The notes: generated by a model not told the origin, from the letters alone. A stretch of DNA of 64,000 nucleotides from a bacterium (GCA_021850985.1 JAJZJX010000006.1:1-64000), one strand, 5' to 3'. Positions 18,154-27,058 are shown, counted from the stretch's first letter. Numbers and translations are program-made.

Positions 18154-18278
18154 TGGTTTTTAGCTCCCTCCTTTTTAATGAGGGATGCGGTTTTGGGACG
18201 ACATAGCTAAAATTGTGGTTTTTAGCTCCCCTCCTTTTTAAGGAGGGGAGGCGGCCTCTGGCCGCCTGGGGTGGTTTG
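18154..18278. repeat. Two tandem family D hairpin repeats
   Basis: Copy a contains CTCCCTCC and GAGGGA. Copy b has CCCCTCC paired with GGAGGGG, then GGCGGCC paired with GGCCGCC and a GGGGTGGTTTG end. The end abuts the 3' end of paaK, so the element could terminate transcripts from either side. The same element occurs once at 9319. Confidence 0.75.
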
Positions 18279-19601
18279 CTACAGCTTTTTCCTCAAGTCG
18301 TTTATTCTTTTGGCTTTACCCTGGCTTCTTTCGATAGTTTTAGGCGGAACGGCGGTTATTTTCGTCCTGATACCGATAAGTTCGTATATTTTGTGGGATA
18401 TTTCTTTCGTAGCCGCCTCTATTTTAGCTTCGCCGCCGTTAAAAATTTCTTCTTTGGGTTCAACTATTATGTTCATTTTATCCAAAAGATTTTCGGTATA
18501 TAATTCTATTAAATAGACGGGCTCTAAATAATCGAGCTTCAATAAAACGGATTCTATCTGAGATGGAAAAACGTTAACCCCTTTTAAAATTATCATGTCG
18601 TCGGTTCTTCCTTTTATTTTGTCCATCCTGACGAAAGTTCTGCCGCATCTGCACTTTTCTCTAGTAAGCCTCGTTATGTCTTTTGTCCTGAATCTTATTA
18701 GCGGCATTGCTTCTCTGTTAAGATTAGTCAGTACAAGTTCTCCCGTTTCGCCGTCTTTTAAAACTTCCCCCGTTTCGGGGTTTATTATTTCCGGAAAAAA
18801 ATTATCTTCGTTAATATGAAGTCCGTCTTTATAAATACATTCGTATGCCACGCCGGGGCCGATTATTTCGCTCAATCCGTATATATCGTAAGCATCTATT
18901 TTAAGCGAGCTTTCTATTTTTTGCCTGAGTTCGTTTGACCATGGTTCCGCCCCGAAAATACCTTTTTTTAATTTAATATTTGATTTATCGCTTATTTTTT
19001 TATTTATTTCCTCGGAGAGAAAAAGAGCGTAAGAAGGAGTGCAGAAAAGAACTGTTGCGCCGACGTCCTGCATCATGGTAAGCTGCCTTTCCGTGAAACC
19101 GGTCGACATAGGAATAATCATTAAACCTAATTCCTGCGCCCCGTAATGAAATCCTAAACCGCCGGTAAAAAGTCCGTAACCGTATGCATTCTGAGCTATA
19201 TCGTTTTTAGAAATACCGGCTGCGCAAAAAACTCTCGCCATTAACTTTGACCATATTTTAATATCGTTTTTTGTATATCCGGCTATAATAGGTTTTCCGG
19301 TCGTGCCCGAGGACGCGTGTATTCTTATTATTTTATTTAAGGGCTGAGAAAAAATTCCGAACGGATAATTGTTTACAAGATCTGATTTATATGTAAAAGG
19401 CATGTTCTTTAATTCATCGGTCGATTTTATTTTTTCGATATCGCCTGAATTTTTAATTCCGTATTCCTTTAATCTCTTTTTTAAGAAACCTCCGCCGGAA
19501 AATACAAGTCTTAAAGTTTTTTTCAATCTTTCCGTTTGAATCTGCGACAGTTCGGAACGGTCGATAGTTTCGTATTTTTTTTCGTAATATTTTATATTCA
19601 T
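18279..19601 (-). CDS. paaK: Phenylacetate-CoA ligase
   Basis: This is an AMP-forming aryl-acetate:CoA ligase of 440 aa. The adenylate motif SSGTTGKPIIAGYT is at about residues 97-110. It is followed by YGLSEIIGPGVAYEC, KGRTDDMIILKGVNVFPSQIE and the C-terminal catalytic lysine region (RSQGKAKRI). It is the last gene of the iorA-iorB-paaK operon and overlaps iorB by 4 nt. In this setting it probably activates aryl acetates, or works in reverse on aryl-acetyl-CoA from the keto-acid oxidoreductase to conserve energy. Confidence 0.94.
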   Translation of the reverse strand: MNIKYYEKKYETIDRSELSQIQTERLKKTLRLVFSGGGFLKKRLKEYGIKNSGDIEKIKSTDELKNMPFTYKSDLVNNYPFGIFSQPLNKIIRIHASSGTTGKPIIAGYTKNDIKIWSKLMARVFCAAGISKNDIAQNAYGYGLFTGGLGFHYGAQELGLMIIPMSTGFTERQLTMMQDVGATVLFCTPSYALFLSEEINKKISDKSNIKLKKGIFGAEPWSNELRQKIESSLKIDAYDIYGLSEIIGPGVAYECIYKDGLHINEDNFFPEIINPETGEVLKDGETGELVLTNLNREAMPLIRFRTKDITRLTREKCRCGRTFVRMDKIKGRTDDMIILKGVNVFPSQIESVLLKLDYLEPVYLIELYTENLLDKMNIIVEPKEEIFNGGEAKIEAATKEISHKIYELIGIRTKITAVPPKTIERSQGKAKRINDLRKKL

Positions 19602-20203
19602 AATGAAGCTCTTCCTTTCAGAAACGCTTTTATATTTAAATCCACCGTTTTTTCGGGCACGTTTTTTTCAATAGTTTTCAGCCAAATATTTTCTTCTATG
19701 TCCGTAAAAACGGATAACGCTCCAATGAGTATAATATTTGAAACTTTGATGTTTCCTATATTTTCAGCAATCAGTTTATCGTTCAAAAGAATCAAAGATT
19801 TAAAATTATCCTTTAAAAGCGATGCGGCGGAATATGTATCGGTAAAATTATTTCCGATTGTATCATTTTTGGTTTTAGAAGTCCACGCAGGAGTTTTGCC
19901 GTCGTTAGACGAAACTATTATCGTATCTTTGTTTGCGAAACTGCCGGTATATCTTAAAGTTTCATAAATATCGAAAGAAAGAATTGCCGTAGCGCTTTTT
20001 TCCGGTATGAGCGGGGAAAATATTTTTTTTCCGAATCTTATATGTGTCGAAACCGAACCTCCTCTCTGCGACATTCCGTGAACTTCAGAGGTTTTAATAT
20101 CCATACCGCTTTCAAATGCCGCGAAACTGATAATCCTGCCGGCAAGTACGACGCCCTGTCCTCCTATTCCGCAAATTAATATGTTTTTAGTTGAATTATC
20201 CAT
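19598..20203 (-). CDS. iorB: Indolepyruvate:ferredoxin oxidoreductase, beta subunit
   Basis: This is the 201-aa gamma/beta-type subunit of the 2-oxoacid:ferredoxin oxidoreductase family. Visible motifs are ILICGIGGQGVVLAGRI and SEVHGMSQRGGSVSTHIR. Together with IorA it oxidatively decarboxylates aryl pyruvates (from Trp, Phe, Tyr) to aryl-acetyl-CoA and reduces ferredoxin. The gene lies 136 nt downstream of iorA. That gap holds a family A palindromic repeat, which may lower expression of the distal genes. Confidence 0.93.
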   Translation of the reverse strand: MDNSTKNILICGIGGQGVVLAGRIISFAAFESGMDIKTSEVHGMSQRGGSVSTHIRFGKKIFSPLIPEKSATAILSFDIYETLRYTGSFANKDTIIVSSNDGKTPAWTSKTKNDTIGNNFTDTYSAASLLKDNFKSLILLNDKLIAENIGNIKVSNIILIGALSVFTDIEENIWLKTIEKNVPEKTVDLNIKAFLKGRASL

Positions 20204-20224
20204 TTATTTTATAAATTTTAATTA

Positions 20225-20316
20225 CGGAAAAGGTGTCAGATTAATTTTCCGCTAAAAACTTGTTATATTAATTTACCTTACTATATGCGGAAAATATAAT
20301 CCGACGCCTTTTCCGT
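20225..20316. repeat. Family A palindromic repeat, copy 2
   Basis: The outer ends are CGGAAAAGG and CCTTTTCCG. The arms carry GGTGTCAGATTAATTTTCCG and, on the other side, GCGGAAAATATAATCCGACG. It sits between iorA and iorB inside the operon. The sequence just outside (TCTATTTCAGGATTAAG) is also found beyond the copy at 59831, so the unit is longer than the palindrome. Confidence 0.8.
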
Positions 20317-20339
20317 ATATTTTCTATTTCAGGATTAAG

Positions 20340-22178
20340 TTATATTTCTTTTATAAAATTAAAAATACATATATCTCTGCATATAGAACATCCTATGCAA
20401 GACGAATCTATAAATGGAACGGGTTTTGCTGCGCCTGTTTTTCCATGGGGCAGGCGTATAGAGGGACACCCAGTCTGCATACACAAATCGCATCCAGTGC
20501 ATCCGTCCGATATTTTAAATTTTTTTCCCGTATCTATCTTTTTGGGATATAATACGCAAGGCCTGTTAGTAATAACGACATTCAGATTGTTTGAATCAAG
20601 CGCTTTTTTTAAAGTTTTAAGCGTTTCATTGTAATCGTAGGGGTCTACGGCGTAAATTTCATCGATGCCTATTCCTTCTATAATTTTTTTAATATCTATT
20701 TTGCATGAAACGGATTGATTAAAGGAGAGGTTTTTCCCCGTTCCCGGATGATCCTGCCCTCCGGTCATCGCCGTAGTGGAGTTGTCCAAAATAATAGCGG
20801 TAAATTTTGCGTTATTATACTTTGCGTCTATGAGAGATGTTATGCCGGAATGAAAAAATGTCGAATCACCCATAATTCCTACGGTTTTTTTATGCGAAGA
20901 TTTTGTAACCGACAAACCTTGCGCGGCGCCGAACGCAAGCCCCATCGAAATACAGCTGTCCATAGCATTAAGAGGCGGAAGAGCTCCAAGGGTATAACAC
21001 CCTATATCGCCCATAACGGGAACTTTTAATTTTTTAAGAGCATAAAATACCGAAGTGTGAGGGCATCCGCTGCACAAAGCCGGAAATCTCGGCGGCAGGG
21101 GATTAGGCAAACTAATGCGCACGTTTTTACCGGCATTTTTTTCTTTATCCGCCGTTTTTTTGTCTTTAAAAAAGCCGGCTTTTTTAAGTCCTGATAATAC
21201 TATGTCGGGATTTAATTCTCCGTCCCTCGGAAAATATTCTTTGCCTTTTAATTCTATGCCGAGCGCTGCGGTTTCGTTTTGGATAAAAGGCTCTAATTCT
21301 TCAATTATAACTATGTTTTTAACATTTTTTACAAAATCTTTAATTAATAAATCCGGAAGCGGATAAGAAAAAGACAGTTTTAAAAAAGAAGCGAAAGGCG
21401 CAATTTCTTTAGCGTATTGATAAGAAATACCGCTTGTAATTATACCGAATTCTTTATCGTTGTATTCAACGGTGTTTAATCCTGAGCCGTTAGAAAAATC
21501 TATAAGCCGTTTCAGCCTTTCTAAAGCTATTTTGTGTCTTTTTCTTGCGTAAACCGGAACCATAACGAATTTTTCTATATCTTTTTTGTAAGTATTTTCC
21601 GTATTTTTTCGTTCTCCGTCAAACGGAAATTTGCCGGAAAAAACGGCGATGCTTCTTGAATGGGATATTCTCGTAACGGTTCTTAAAATAACCGGAGTGT
21701 CGAATTCTTCGCTTACGTCGAAAGCTTTTGAAGTAAAGTCTAAACATTCCTGGCTGTCCGAAGGTTCGAACATAGGTATTTTGGCAAATTTTGAATAAAG
21801 CCTGTTGTCCTGTTCGTTTTGGGAACTGTGCATTCCGGGATCGTCGGCGGTAACTACGACTAATCCTCCTCTTACTCCAGTAAGCGCAAGAGTCATAAGA
21901 GGGTCGGAAGCGACGTTTAATCCGACGTGTTTAGTCGTAAACATTGCCCTTTTACGACCTATAGACGTTCCTGCGGCTATTTCTAACGCTGTTTTTTCAT
22001 TGATAGACCAGTTTACTATTGCGCCGCTGTTTAATTTAGATAAATAAGGAAGTATTTCCGAACTCGGCGTTCCTGGGTAGCCGACGGCCGTATAAACGCC
22101 TGCTTTTGCACCGCCTAAAGCTATTGCTTCATTTCCGGTAAGAAGTAATTTTGAAAAGTCTAAAGTTTTATTATGCAA
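20340..22178 (-). CDS. iorA: Indolepyruvate:ferredoxin oxidoreductase, alpha subunit
   Basis: This is the large thiamine-diphosphate subunit. The N-terminal transketolase-like domain has TGNEAIALGG and GYPGTPSSEI. The ThDP domain has LCSGCPHTSVFY and GDIGCYTLG. The C-terminal ferredoxin domain carries CTGCDLC and CIGCSICRDIC for two 4Fe-4S clusters. The ORF track starts at 22289, but the first 37 residues form a hydrophobic helix unlike any IorA. They are encoded in very AT-rich DNA. I chose TTG at 22178, which places the start just before the conserved sequence. No good Shine-Dalgarno supports either start. Confidence 0.93.
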   Translation of the reverse strand: MHNKTLDFSKLLLTGNEAIALGGAKAGVYTAVGYPGTPSSEILPYLSKLNSGAIVNWSINEKTALEIAAGTSIGRKRAMFTTKHVGLNVASDPLMTLALTGVRGGLVVVTADDPGMHSSQNEQDNRLYSKFAKIPMFEPSDSQECLDFTSKAFDVSEEFDTPVILRTVTRISHSRSIAVFSGKFPFDGERKNTENTYKKDIEKFVMVPVYARKRHKIALERLKRLIDFSNGSGLNTVEYNDKEFGIITSGISYQYAKEIAPFASFLKLSFSYPLPDLLIKDFVKNVKNIVIIEELEPFIQNETAALGIELKGKEYFPRDGELNPDIVLSGLKKAGFFKDKKTADKEKNAGKNVRISLPNPLPPRFPALCSGCPHTSVFYALKKLKVPVMGDIGCYTLGALPPLNAMDSCISMGLAFGAAQGLSVTKSSHKKTVGIMGDSTFFHSGITSLIDAKYNNAKFTAIILDNSTTAMTGGQDHPGTGKNLSFNQSVSCKIDIKKIIEGIGIDEIYAVDPYDYNETLKTLKKALDSNNLNVVITNRPCVLYPKKIDTGKKFKISDGCTGCDLCMQTGCPSIRLPHGKTGAAKPVPFIDSSCIGCSICRDICIFNFIKEI

Positions 22179-22356
22179 AAAAATACGTCCGTATTTATTA
22201 TTTACGTTATATATTTTTATACAGCAATATACAATATAGAAGATGCACAAAAAAATAAAGGAAAAACAAAGAAATATATATAATCGCATATTTTACAGAC
22301 AAAAAAAATAACTGCCTGCAGTATGTATAAAATATATGGATATATATAATGACAAA

Positions 22357-22457
22357 AGAGTAATCCGATTAAATACGCGCACCTTGAATCGATACCGTTG
22401 CTTTCTTTCGAACCTGGCGGGGTTTTCGGTCTTAATGCCGTACCGTCGGATTACTCT
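22357..22457 (-). ncRNA. ffs: Signal recognition particle RNA (small bacterial type)
   Basis: On the minus strand the terminal helix AGAGTAATCCGA/TCGGATTACTCT (12 bp, 22357-22368 with 22446-22457) closes a hairpin of about 101 nt. The tip carries the Ffh-binding pattern ACCCCGCCAGGTTCGAAAG, then AAAGCAACGGTA. This matches the conserved small SRP RNA arrangement (C-CAGG-loop-AGCA). The tetraloop reads GAAA rather than the common GGAA. A TATAAT lies 5 nt upstream of the 5' end. Together with Ffh this RNA targets membrane proteins. Confidence 0.85.
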
Positions 22458-22462
22458 ATAAG

Positions 22463-22468
22463 ATTATA
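22463..22468 (-). promoter_or_regulatory. -10 box of the SRP RNA gene
   Basis: A perfect TATAAT on the minus strand, 5 nt before the start of the terminal helix at 22457. No convincing -35 hexamer was found. Confidence 0.5.
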
Positions 22469-22500
22469 ACATAGGCGCAAGGTTTTAAAAAGCATTATTT

Positions 22501-22755
22501 TTAATCGTGATGAAGAAATTTGTCGTCCTGAACCTTGTCGTGTTTTCTTATATATTCCATAAGCATTGCGGCATGCTCTTTTTCTTCGTCCCTGTTATGC
22601 GCAAGAATATGTTTTAATTCTTCGTCCGCCGTATATTCAAATCTCTCCTGATACCAGTTAATTGCTTGAAATTCTTCAATAAGCGATTGCCTTGCCATTT
22701 CTAAATTTCTGGTTTCTTCGCTTAAAGCGTCGTCCAAATGGTGTTCTTCGCACAT
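22501..22755 (-). CDS. Encapsulated-ferritin-like (EncFtn-type) iron protein
   Basis: This is an 84-aa all-helical protein. It carries the EncFtn signature EEFQAINWYQERFEYTADEE, then LAHNRDEEKEHAAMLMEYIR. The Glu, Glu and His residues of these helices build the ferroxidase site at the dimer interface in the family. EncFtn normally works inside an encapsulin shell. No encapsulin gene lies in this window, and no C-terminal targeting tail (LGIGSL type) is visible after KFLHHD. The Shine-Dalgarno is AAGGGGGA. A 7-3-7 palindrome upstream (22778-22794) suggests iron-dependent control. A rubrerythrin-like role is the alternative. Confidence 0.8.
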   Translation of the reverse strand: MCEEHHLDDALSEETRNLEMARQSLIEEFQAINWYQERFEYTADEELKHILAHNRDEEKEHAAMLMEYIRKHDKVQDDKFLHHD

Positions 22756-22777
22756 TTTGCCGTCCCCCTTAATAATT

Positions 22778-22794
22778 GATTAATATGATTAATC
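22778..22794. promoter_or_regulatory. Fur-like 7-3-7 palindrome upstream of the ferritin gene
   Basis: GATTAAT-ATG-ATTAATC is a perfect inverted repeat between the -10 region (TATAAT on the minus strand near 22840) and the ribosome binding site. Its AT-rich sequence and spacing resemble Fur-family operators. Confidence 0.4.
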
Positions 22795-22866
22795 GGTTAT
22801 ATTAAATTCAATAAATTATTTCGTTTTTACAATTATAGCAGAACACTGCATAAATTAAAAGCCGCC

Positions 22867-22893
22867 TTGAAAAAAACGTTTCAATCGTATAAT
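22867..22893 (+). promoter_or_regulatory. Promoter of the stress-protein gene at 22902, probably leaderless
   Basis: TTGAAA (22867-22872) and a perfect TATAAT (22888-22893), with a short 15-nt spacer. The ATG follows the -10 box by only 8 nt and no Shine-Dalgarno exists. Confidence 0.5.
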
Positions 22894-22901
22894 ATTATTA
22901 T

Positions 22902-23393
22902 ATGGAAAAAGAAAAAAAAATTCTTTTAGCGGTTGATCTAAATTTTGAAACGGGATTCGTGCTTTCTTCTGCGGCATCTTTTTTCAGGGAATCCGCAGCG
23001 AAATTTCAAATACTGCACGTTATCCCTTACGATATTTTTTCTTTTTCCGGCAAAAAAAATTCTATAAAATCAAAAGCGGAGGAAGTGCATAAATCTATAG
23101 AGGATAAATTAAAAGAATCCGGCTTGTATTATTTAAATTATGAGATATTCGTATATACCGGCAATCCGCAGGAAGAGATTATAAATTTTGCAAAAAAAAA
23201 CGCTTCCGATATAATTGCGGTCGGAACTCATCAAAGAGTCGGAATTAAAGAGATAGTATCAGGTTCCGTTTCATTTTACGTCGCCAAACATTCCGTGTGT
23301 CCGGTGCTTTTAATTCCGCTTAAAAATACGTTGAAATTAACTGCAAAAGAGCTGATAAAAGAATCCGCCCTGTCTTTAATAAACCCTTCCTGA
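22902..23393 (+). CDS. Universal stress protein, UspA family
   Basis: This 163-aa UspA-fold protein begins with the strand KKILLAVDLNF. It carries GTHQRVGIKEIVSGSVSFYV, the G-x2-G-x9-G-S nucleotide-binding pattern with Q-R in the loop. It is divergent from the ferritin-like gene and lies 12 nt upstream of an FAD oxidoreductase. The start at 22902 is the first codon after a -10 box, so the transcript is probably leaderless. Confidence 0.88.
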   Translation: MEKEKKILLAVDLNFETGFVLSSAASFFRESAAKFQILHVIPYDIFSFSGKKNSIKSKAEEVHKSIEDKLKESGLYYLNYEIFVYTGNPQEEIINFAKKNASDIIAVGTHQRVGIKEIVSGSVSFYVAKHSVCPVLLIPLKNTLKLTAKELIKESALSLINPS

Positions 23394-23405
23394 CGCGATG
23401 TCTAT

Positions 23406-25241
23406 ATGATTCTTATTTATGATTTTAAAATACCGGCGGAAACTAAAAATCCTAAAATTGCCGGATTGGAAAAAGAAGAAGAAATTTTTCGGGATTATTT
23501 TTTGAAATATTTTAACGAAAAATTTTCAGAGAAAATAAACGATATTAATATTAAAGATTTTATAAGCAAAATAAAAATAATTAAAAAATCTCTCGATTTT
23601 AGGCAAAAAGAACCGAAAAACGTTTATAAGGTTTTAGTAAAATTAGATTTTTCGGGTAAATTTTCAGGTAAAGACGAAGACGAAATTATAAATATTTTAG
23701 ACGGTATAGATATAAAAGCAAGAAAAGCAAAGGACGAAGAAGAAAAACTTTTTTATGGAGAAAATTCGTTAGATTTTGATAACGTAAAGCAAAATAAAGA
23801 TAGCGGGAAAACCTATCAATATAAAAATAAAACAAAAAAAAATAACTCCGGTAAACCTGCGGTTTTAATAACAGGCATGGGTCCTGCGGGTATTTTTGCC
23901 GCGGTGTATTTATTGAAACAAGGTATAAAACCTGTTTTGATAGAAAAAGGAAAATGCGTAGAAGAAAGGATAAAAGACGTTGACGCATTGATGAATAAAG
24001 GAAAATTTAGCAAAAAAAGCAACGTTGTTTTTGGGGAAGGCGGAGCTGGAACTTTTTCGGACGGAAAATTAACGACGAGAAAAAACGATGCGGCGGTATC
24101 TTTCGTTTTAAATTTTTTGGTAAAAATGGGTGCGGATAAAAAAATTCTTGTGGAGCATAAACCGCATGTGGGCAGCGATATTCTAATCGATATACTCAAA
24201 AATACAAGAAATTATCTTATAAACGGCGGAGCGGAAGTATTTTTTGAAGAAGAATTGAAAGATTTTGAAACAGATGATAAGAGCAGCATAGTTTGCGCGG
24301 TAACCGACAAAAGAAAAATTCCTGCCGATTTTTTAATTTTAGCCTCAGGTTCTAACAGCTTAGGCACTTATGAAATGCTGAAAAATAAAAAAGTATTTTT
24401 AGAAAATAAACCTTTTGCCGTAGGATTCAGGATAGAGCATAAAAGAGAATTTATAGATTCTCTGTTTTTTAAAGGCGGCAGAGAAGAAAACGATTTAAAA
24501 TTCAGCGGAGTGTATTATAATATTTCGTCTAAGCAATACGGCGGTTATTCTTTTTGCATGTGTCCGGGCGGAGTAGTTATAAATTCCAGTTCAGGCGAAA
24601 ATATTCTTTCGGTTAACGGAATGAGCTATTCAAACCGCGATATGGAAAATTCTAACAGCGCTATCGTAGCAGCCGTCAGGGCAGATACGATAGCGCTGTT
24701 AGAAAAAAATGAGTATTGTTTGGACGGCGGTTTTCTATCATTTAGAAAAGACTTAGAAATTAAAGCCTTTAACGCAGGCGGAGGGGGCTACGGCGCGCCT
24801 TATCAATACACGCCTGAATATATAGCGGACGTAATAGGCAAAACAAAAACAGAAACAGAAACGGGATTTAATTTTAATTCCTTTTTCAAATCCGATAACG
24901 GTTTTAAAAGGAAAAATCAGATTCCTAATCCTTCATATAAACCGTCGGTAAAATATTTTAACTTGTTCGAACTTGTACCCGATTTTATTAATCGTTCTAT
25001 TGCAGGCTCTCTTATGGAATTTGAAAAGAAATATAAGGGATTTGTTTCAAATTCGGTTTTAACAGCGATAGAGACCGGAACGTCGTCTGCCGTTAGAATT
25101 AAAAGAGGCAATGATTACGAATCTATATCGGTAAAAGGTCTGTATCCTTGCGGAGAAGGTTCGGGCTATTCGGGAGGCATAATAACAAGCGCTATAGACG
25201 GTATAAAATGCGCATCTGCCGTAGCAGAAAAATTTTTTTAA
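23406..25241 (+). CDS. FAD-dependent oxidoreductase, COG2509 family
   Basis: This 611-aa protein has an N-terminal region of about 135 residues that leads into the dinucleotide-binding motif GMGPAGIFAA. The family hallmark VVFGEGGAGTFSDGKLTTR follows. Later motifs are SGSNSLGTYEML, GGYSFCMCPGG and GEGSGYSGGIITSAIDG. This uncharacterised dehydrogenase family is widespread in anaerobes. The lysine-rich segment at about residues 125-145 looks like a low-complexity insertion. It is probably co-transcribed with the upstream stress-protein gene (12 nt gap). Confidence 0.85.
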   Translation: MILIYDFKIPAETKNPKIAGLEKEEEIFRDYFLKYFNEKFSEKINDINIKDFISKIKIIKKSLDFRQKEPKNVYKVLVKLDFSGKFSGKDEDEIINILDGIDIKARKAKDEEEKLFYGENSLDFDNVKQNKDSGKTYQYKNKTKKNNSGKPAVLITGMGPAGIFAAVYLLKQGIKPVLIEKGKCVEERIKDVDALMNKGKFSKKSNVVFGEGGAGTFSDGKLTTRKNDAAVSFVLNFLVKMGADKKILVEHKPHVGSDILIDILKNTRNYLINGGAEVFFEEELKDFETDDKSSIVCAVTDKRKIPADFLILASGSNSLGTYEMLKNKKVFLENKPFAVGFRIEHKREFIDSLFFKGGREENDLKFSGVYYNISSKQYGGYSFCMCPGGVVINSSSGENILSVNGMSYSNRDMENSNSAIVAAVRADTIALLEKNEYCLDGGFLSFRKDLEIKAFNAGGGGYGAPYQYTPEYIADVIGKTKTETETGFNFNSFFKSDNGFKRKNQIPNPSYKPSVKYFNLFELVPDFINRSIAGSLMEFEKKYKGFVSNSVLTAIETGTSSAVRIKRGNDYESISVKGLYPCGEGSGYSGGIITSAIDGIKCASAVAEKFF

Positions 25242-25378
25242 AAATAATCAAAAATATAATAAAAACTCTTGCAATAAATTTTACAAAAATATAAAATCTT
25301 ATTAAATCGAAATTATTTTTTATATAATATTATAAAATTATAATTACTAAACTCATATTTTAAAAGCGGGTGCTTTAT

Positions 25379-26086
25379 ATGAAATTTTTATCAAGCGGCG
25401 AATACAAGAAATTAATCGACGAAATCAACGAACTTAAGAAAAAAAACGGCGAACTTGAAGTTTCTTTAAAACGGAAAGACGCCGATAACGCTTCGGCGAT
25501 AGACGGATACAAAAAAGAAATCGAGTCTTTAAGGATGAAAGCAGCTTCGCTTGAAGAAGATATCCGCAGCAAGGATAATCTATTAAACTCATGCGCAAAC
25601 GATTCCGAAGAACTTCCAAAAATCAACGAGCAGTTTAATCAGTTCAAATCAAAATGCCTTGAATCGAAAATCGGAATTAAAAATTTCGTAGATTCGCTAA
25701 CCCATATGTATTCAAGTTCTTTTTCTACGCTGGAAAAGACTTACCAGGATTCCGTAGAGCTTTATAAGCTGACTCTTTTTACCGATGAAATTTTAAGCGC
25801 GATAGTGTCTATTACCGACCAGATTAATCTGCTGGCGTTGAATGCCGCTATTGAAGCCGCAAGAGCGGGAGAAGCAGGAAGAGGGTTTGCCGTCGTTGCT
25901 GACGAAGTCAGAAAATTATCCGAAAAATCGTCAAGTTCTACTAAAGAAATATCCAACGTTCTTTTTGGAATAAGAAAAGTCAGCGCCAAGCTTAACGATA
26001 CGCTAAGAATAGACAGCAAGATGAACGAAGGACTTATGAAAACTATTAAAAATATTGACGGTAAAGTCAACGATATATGCGTTTAG
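25379..26086 (+). CDS. Soluble methyl-accepting chemotaxis-like protein
   Basis: This protein of about 235 aa has no membrane segment and no recognisable sensor domain. Residues 1-80 form a coiled coil. The C-terminal half carries the receptor hairpin tip ([20 protein letters not shown], then [11 protein letters not shown]), which docks CheA and CheW. The ATG at 25379 is preferred over the track's GTG at 25370, but neither has a strong ribosome binding site. The next gene, 42 nt downstream, encodes an ODP-type di-iron protein. Such pairs are proposed oxygen sensors for chemotaxis. Confidence 0.85.
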   Translation: MKFLSSGEYKKLIDEINELKKKNGELEVSLKRKDADNASAIDGYKKEIESLRMKAASLEEDIRSKDNLLNSCANDSEELPKINEQFNQFKSKCLESKIGIKNFVDSLTHMYSSSFSTLEKTYQDSVELYKLTLFTDEILSAIVSITDQINLLALNAAIEAARAGEAGRGFAVVADEVRKLSEKSSSSTKEISNVLFGIRKVSAKLNDTLRIDSKMNEGLMKTIKNIDGKVNDICV

Positions 26087-26128
26087 CATCAAGTATATTA
26101 TAAATTTATTATAAGAGGTATTCTAACC

Positions 26129-26890
26129 ATGGTGTCAGAAGTATTATACGAATCTCCAAATCATAAGTTCGTTTATATAGGAAAAGATGCCGACAGACCG
26201 GATTATATAATTGATACAAACCAGTATCTGCTCGTTCACGATAAAGTAGCGACGATTATGGATCCCGGAGGAATAGAAATGTTTTCTTCGGTTTCTTCAG
26301 CTTTTGCCGGAGAAGTAAGGATGTCGGACGTAAAATTTATATTCTGCTCGCATCAGGATCCGGACGTAAATTCCTCGCTTGCTTTATGGCTTTCGATTAC
26401 CGATTCAAAAGTTATTATAGAAAGGATTTGGTCGACTTTCATTACACATTATGGAGCAAGACCGGAAAATATGATAATGATTGATGACGGTAATACCGTA
26501 AAGTTAAACATGACCAAAGATTACGCTTTCGATATTATTCCGGCACATTATCTTCATTCGCCGGGACAGCTTAATTTATACGACCCGATATCAAAAATAC
26601 TTTTTACCGGAGATATAGGAGCCGCATTGCTGCCGAAGGAAGATTTGAAAGGCAAAAGAAAACCTAACGTTTTTGTACAGGATTTCGATTCTCATATAAA
26701 ATATATGGAATATTTTCACAAAAGATGGATGCCTTCTAACGAACCCAAAAAAGTATGGATAGATAGAGTGTCGAAATTAGATATAGAAATTCTGGCCCCG
26801 CAGCACGGTCTTCTTTTTAAAGGAAAAGATATGATAAACAGGTTTTTAAACTGGTTCGACGGTTTAAACGTAGGACTTTATTCTAAATAA
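26129..26890 (+). CDS. ODP-like oxygen-binding di-iron protein (metallo-beta-lactamase fold)
   Basis: This 253-aa protein has the flavodiiron-type beta-lactamase fold without the flavodoxin domain. The candidate metal ligands are H75, D77 and D79 (SHQDPDVNSS), H140 or H143 (PAHYLHSPGQ), D162 (TGDIGAA) and H226 (APQHG). This pattern matches the oxygen-binding di-iron proteins (ODP) that partner with chemoreceptors. It follows a soluble chemoreceptor by 42 nt, and a terminator follows it (26990). The protein would bind oxygen in the cytoplasm and change receptor signalling. A simple flavodiiron-like reductase is the alternative. Confidence 0.82.
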   Translation: MVSEVLYESPNHKFVYIGKDADRPDYIIDTNQYLLVHDKVATIMDPGGIEMFSSVSSAFAGEVRMSDVKFIFCSHQDPDVNSSLALWLSITDSKVIIERIWSTFITHYGARPENMIMIDDGNTVKLNMTKDYAFDIIPAHYLHSPGQLNLYDPISKILFTGDIGAALLPKEDLKGKRKPNVFVQDFDSHIKYMEYFHKRWMPSNEPKKVWIDRVSKLDIEILAPQHGLLFKGKDMINRFLNWFDGLNVGLYSK

Positions 26891-26989
26891 ATATAGAAAA
26901 ATTTAAAATAATAACTTATAAAATTATAAAATATTTGGCAATGTAAAACTGTACTATAAGTTATAAAAAATTTTTTAAAATTTATATAC

Positions 26990-27022
26990 GGGAGCCGGAT
27001 TTAAAGTCCGACTCCCTTTTTA
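26990..27022 (+). terminator. Terminator after the chemoreceptor/ODP operon
   Basis: GGGAGCCGGA (26990-26999) faces TCCGACTCCC with one mismatch and a short loop, followed by TTTTT. Confidence 0.8.
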
Positions 27023-27058
27023 CGTTTTATAATATATGCATGGGTATGGATCGCTTTT

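Noticed and set aside
22179-22289. N-terminal membrane helix of IorA from the track's ATG
   Set aside because: IorA is a soluble enzyme, and the 37 extra residues come from very AT-rich intergenic DNA with no ribosome binding site.
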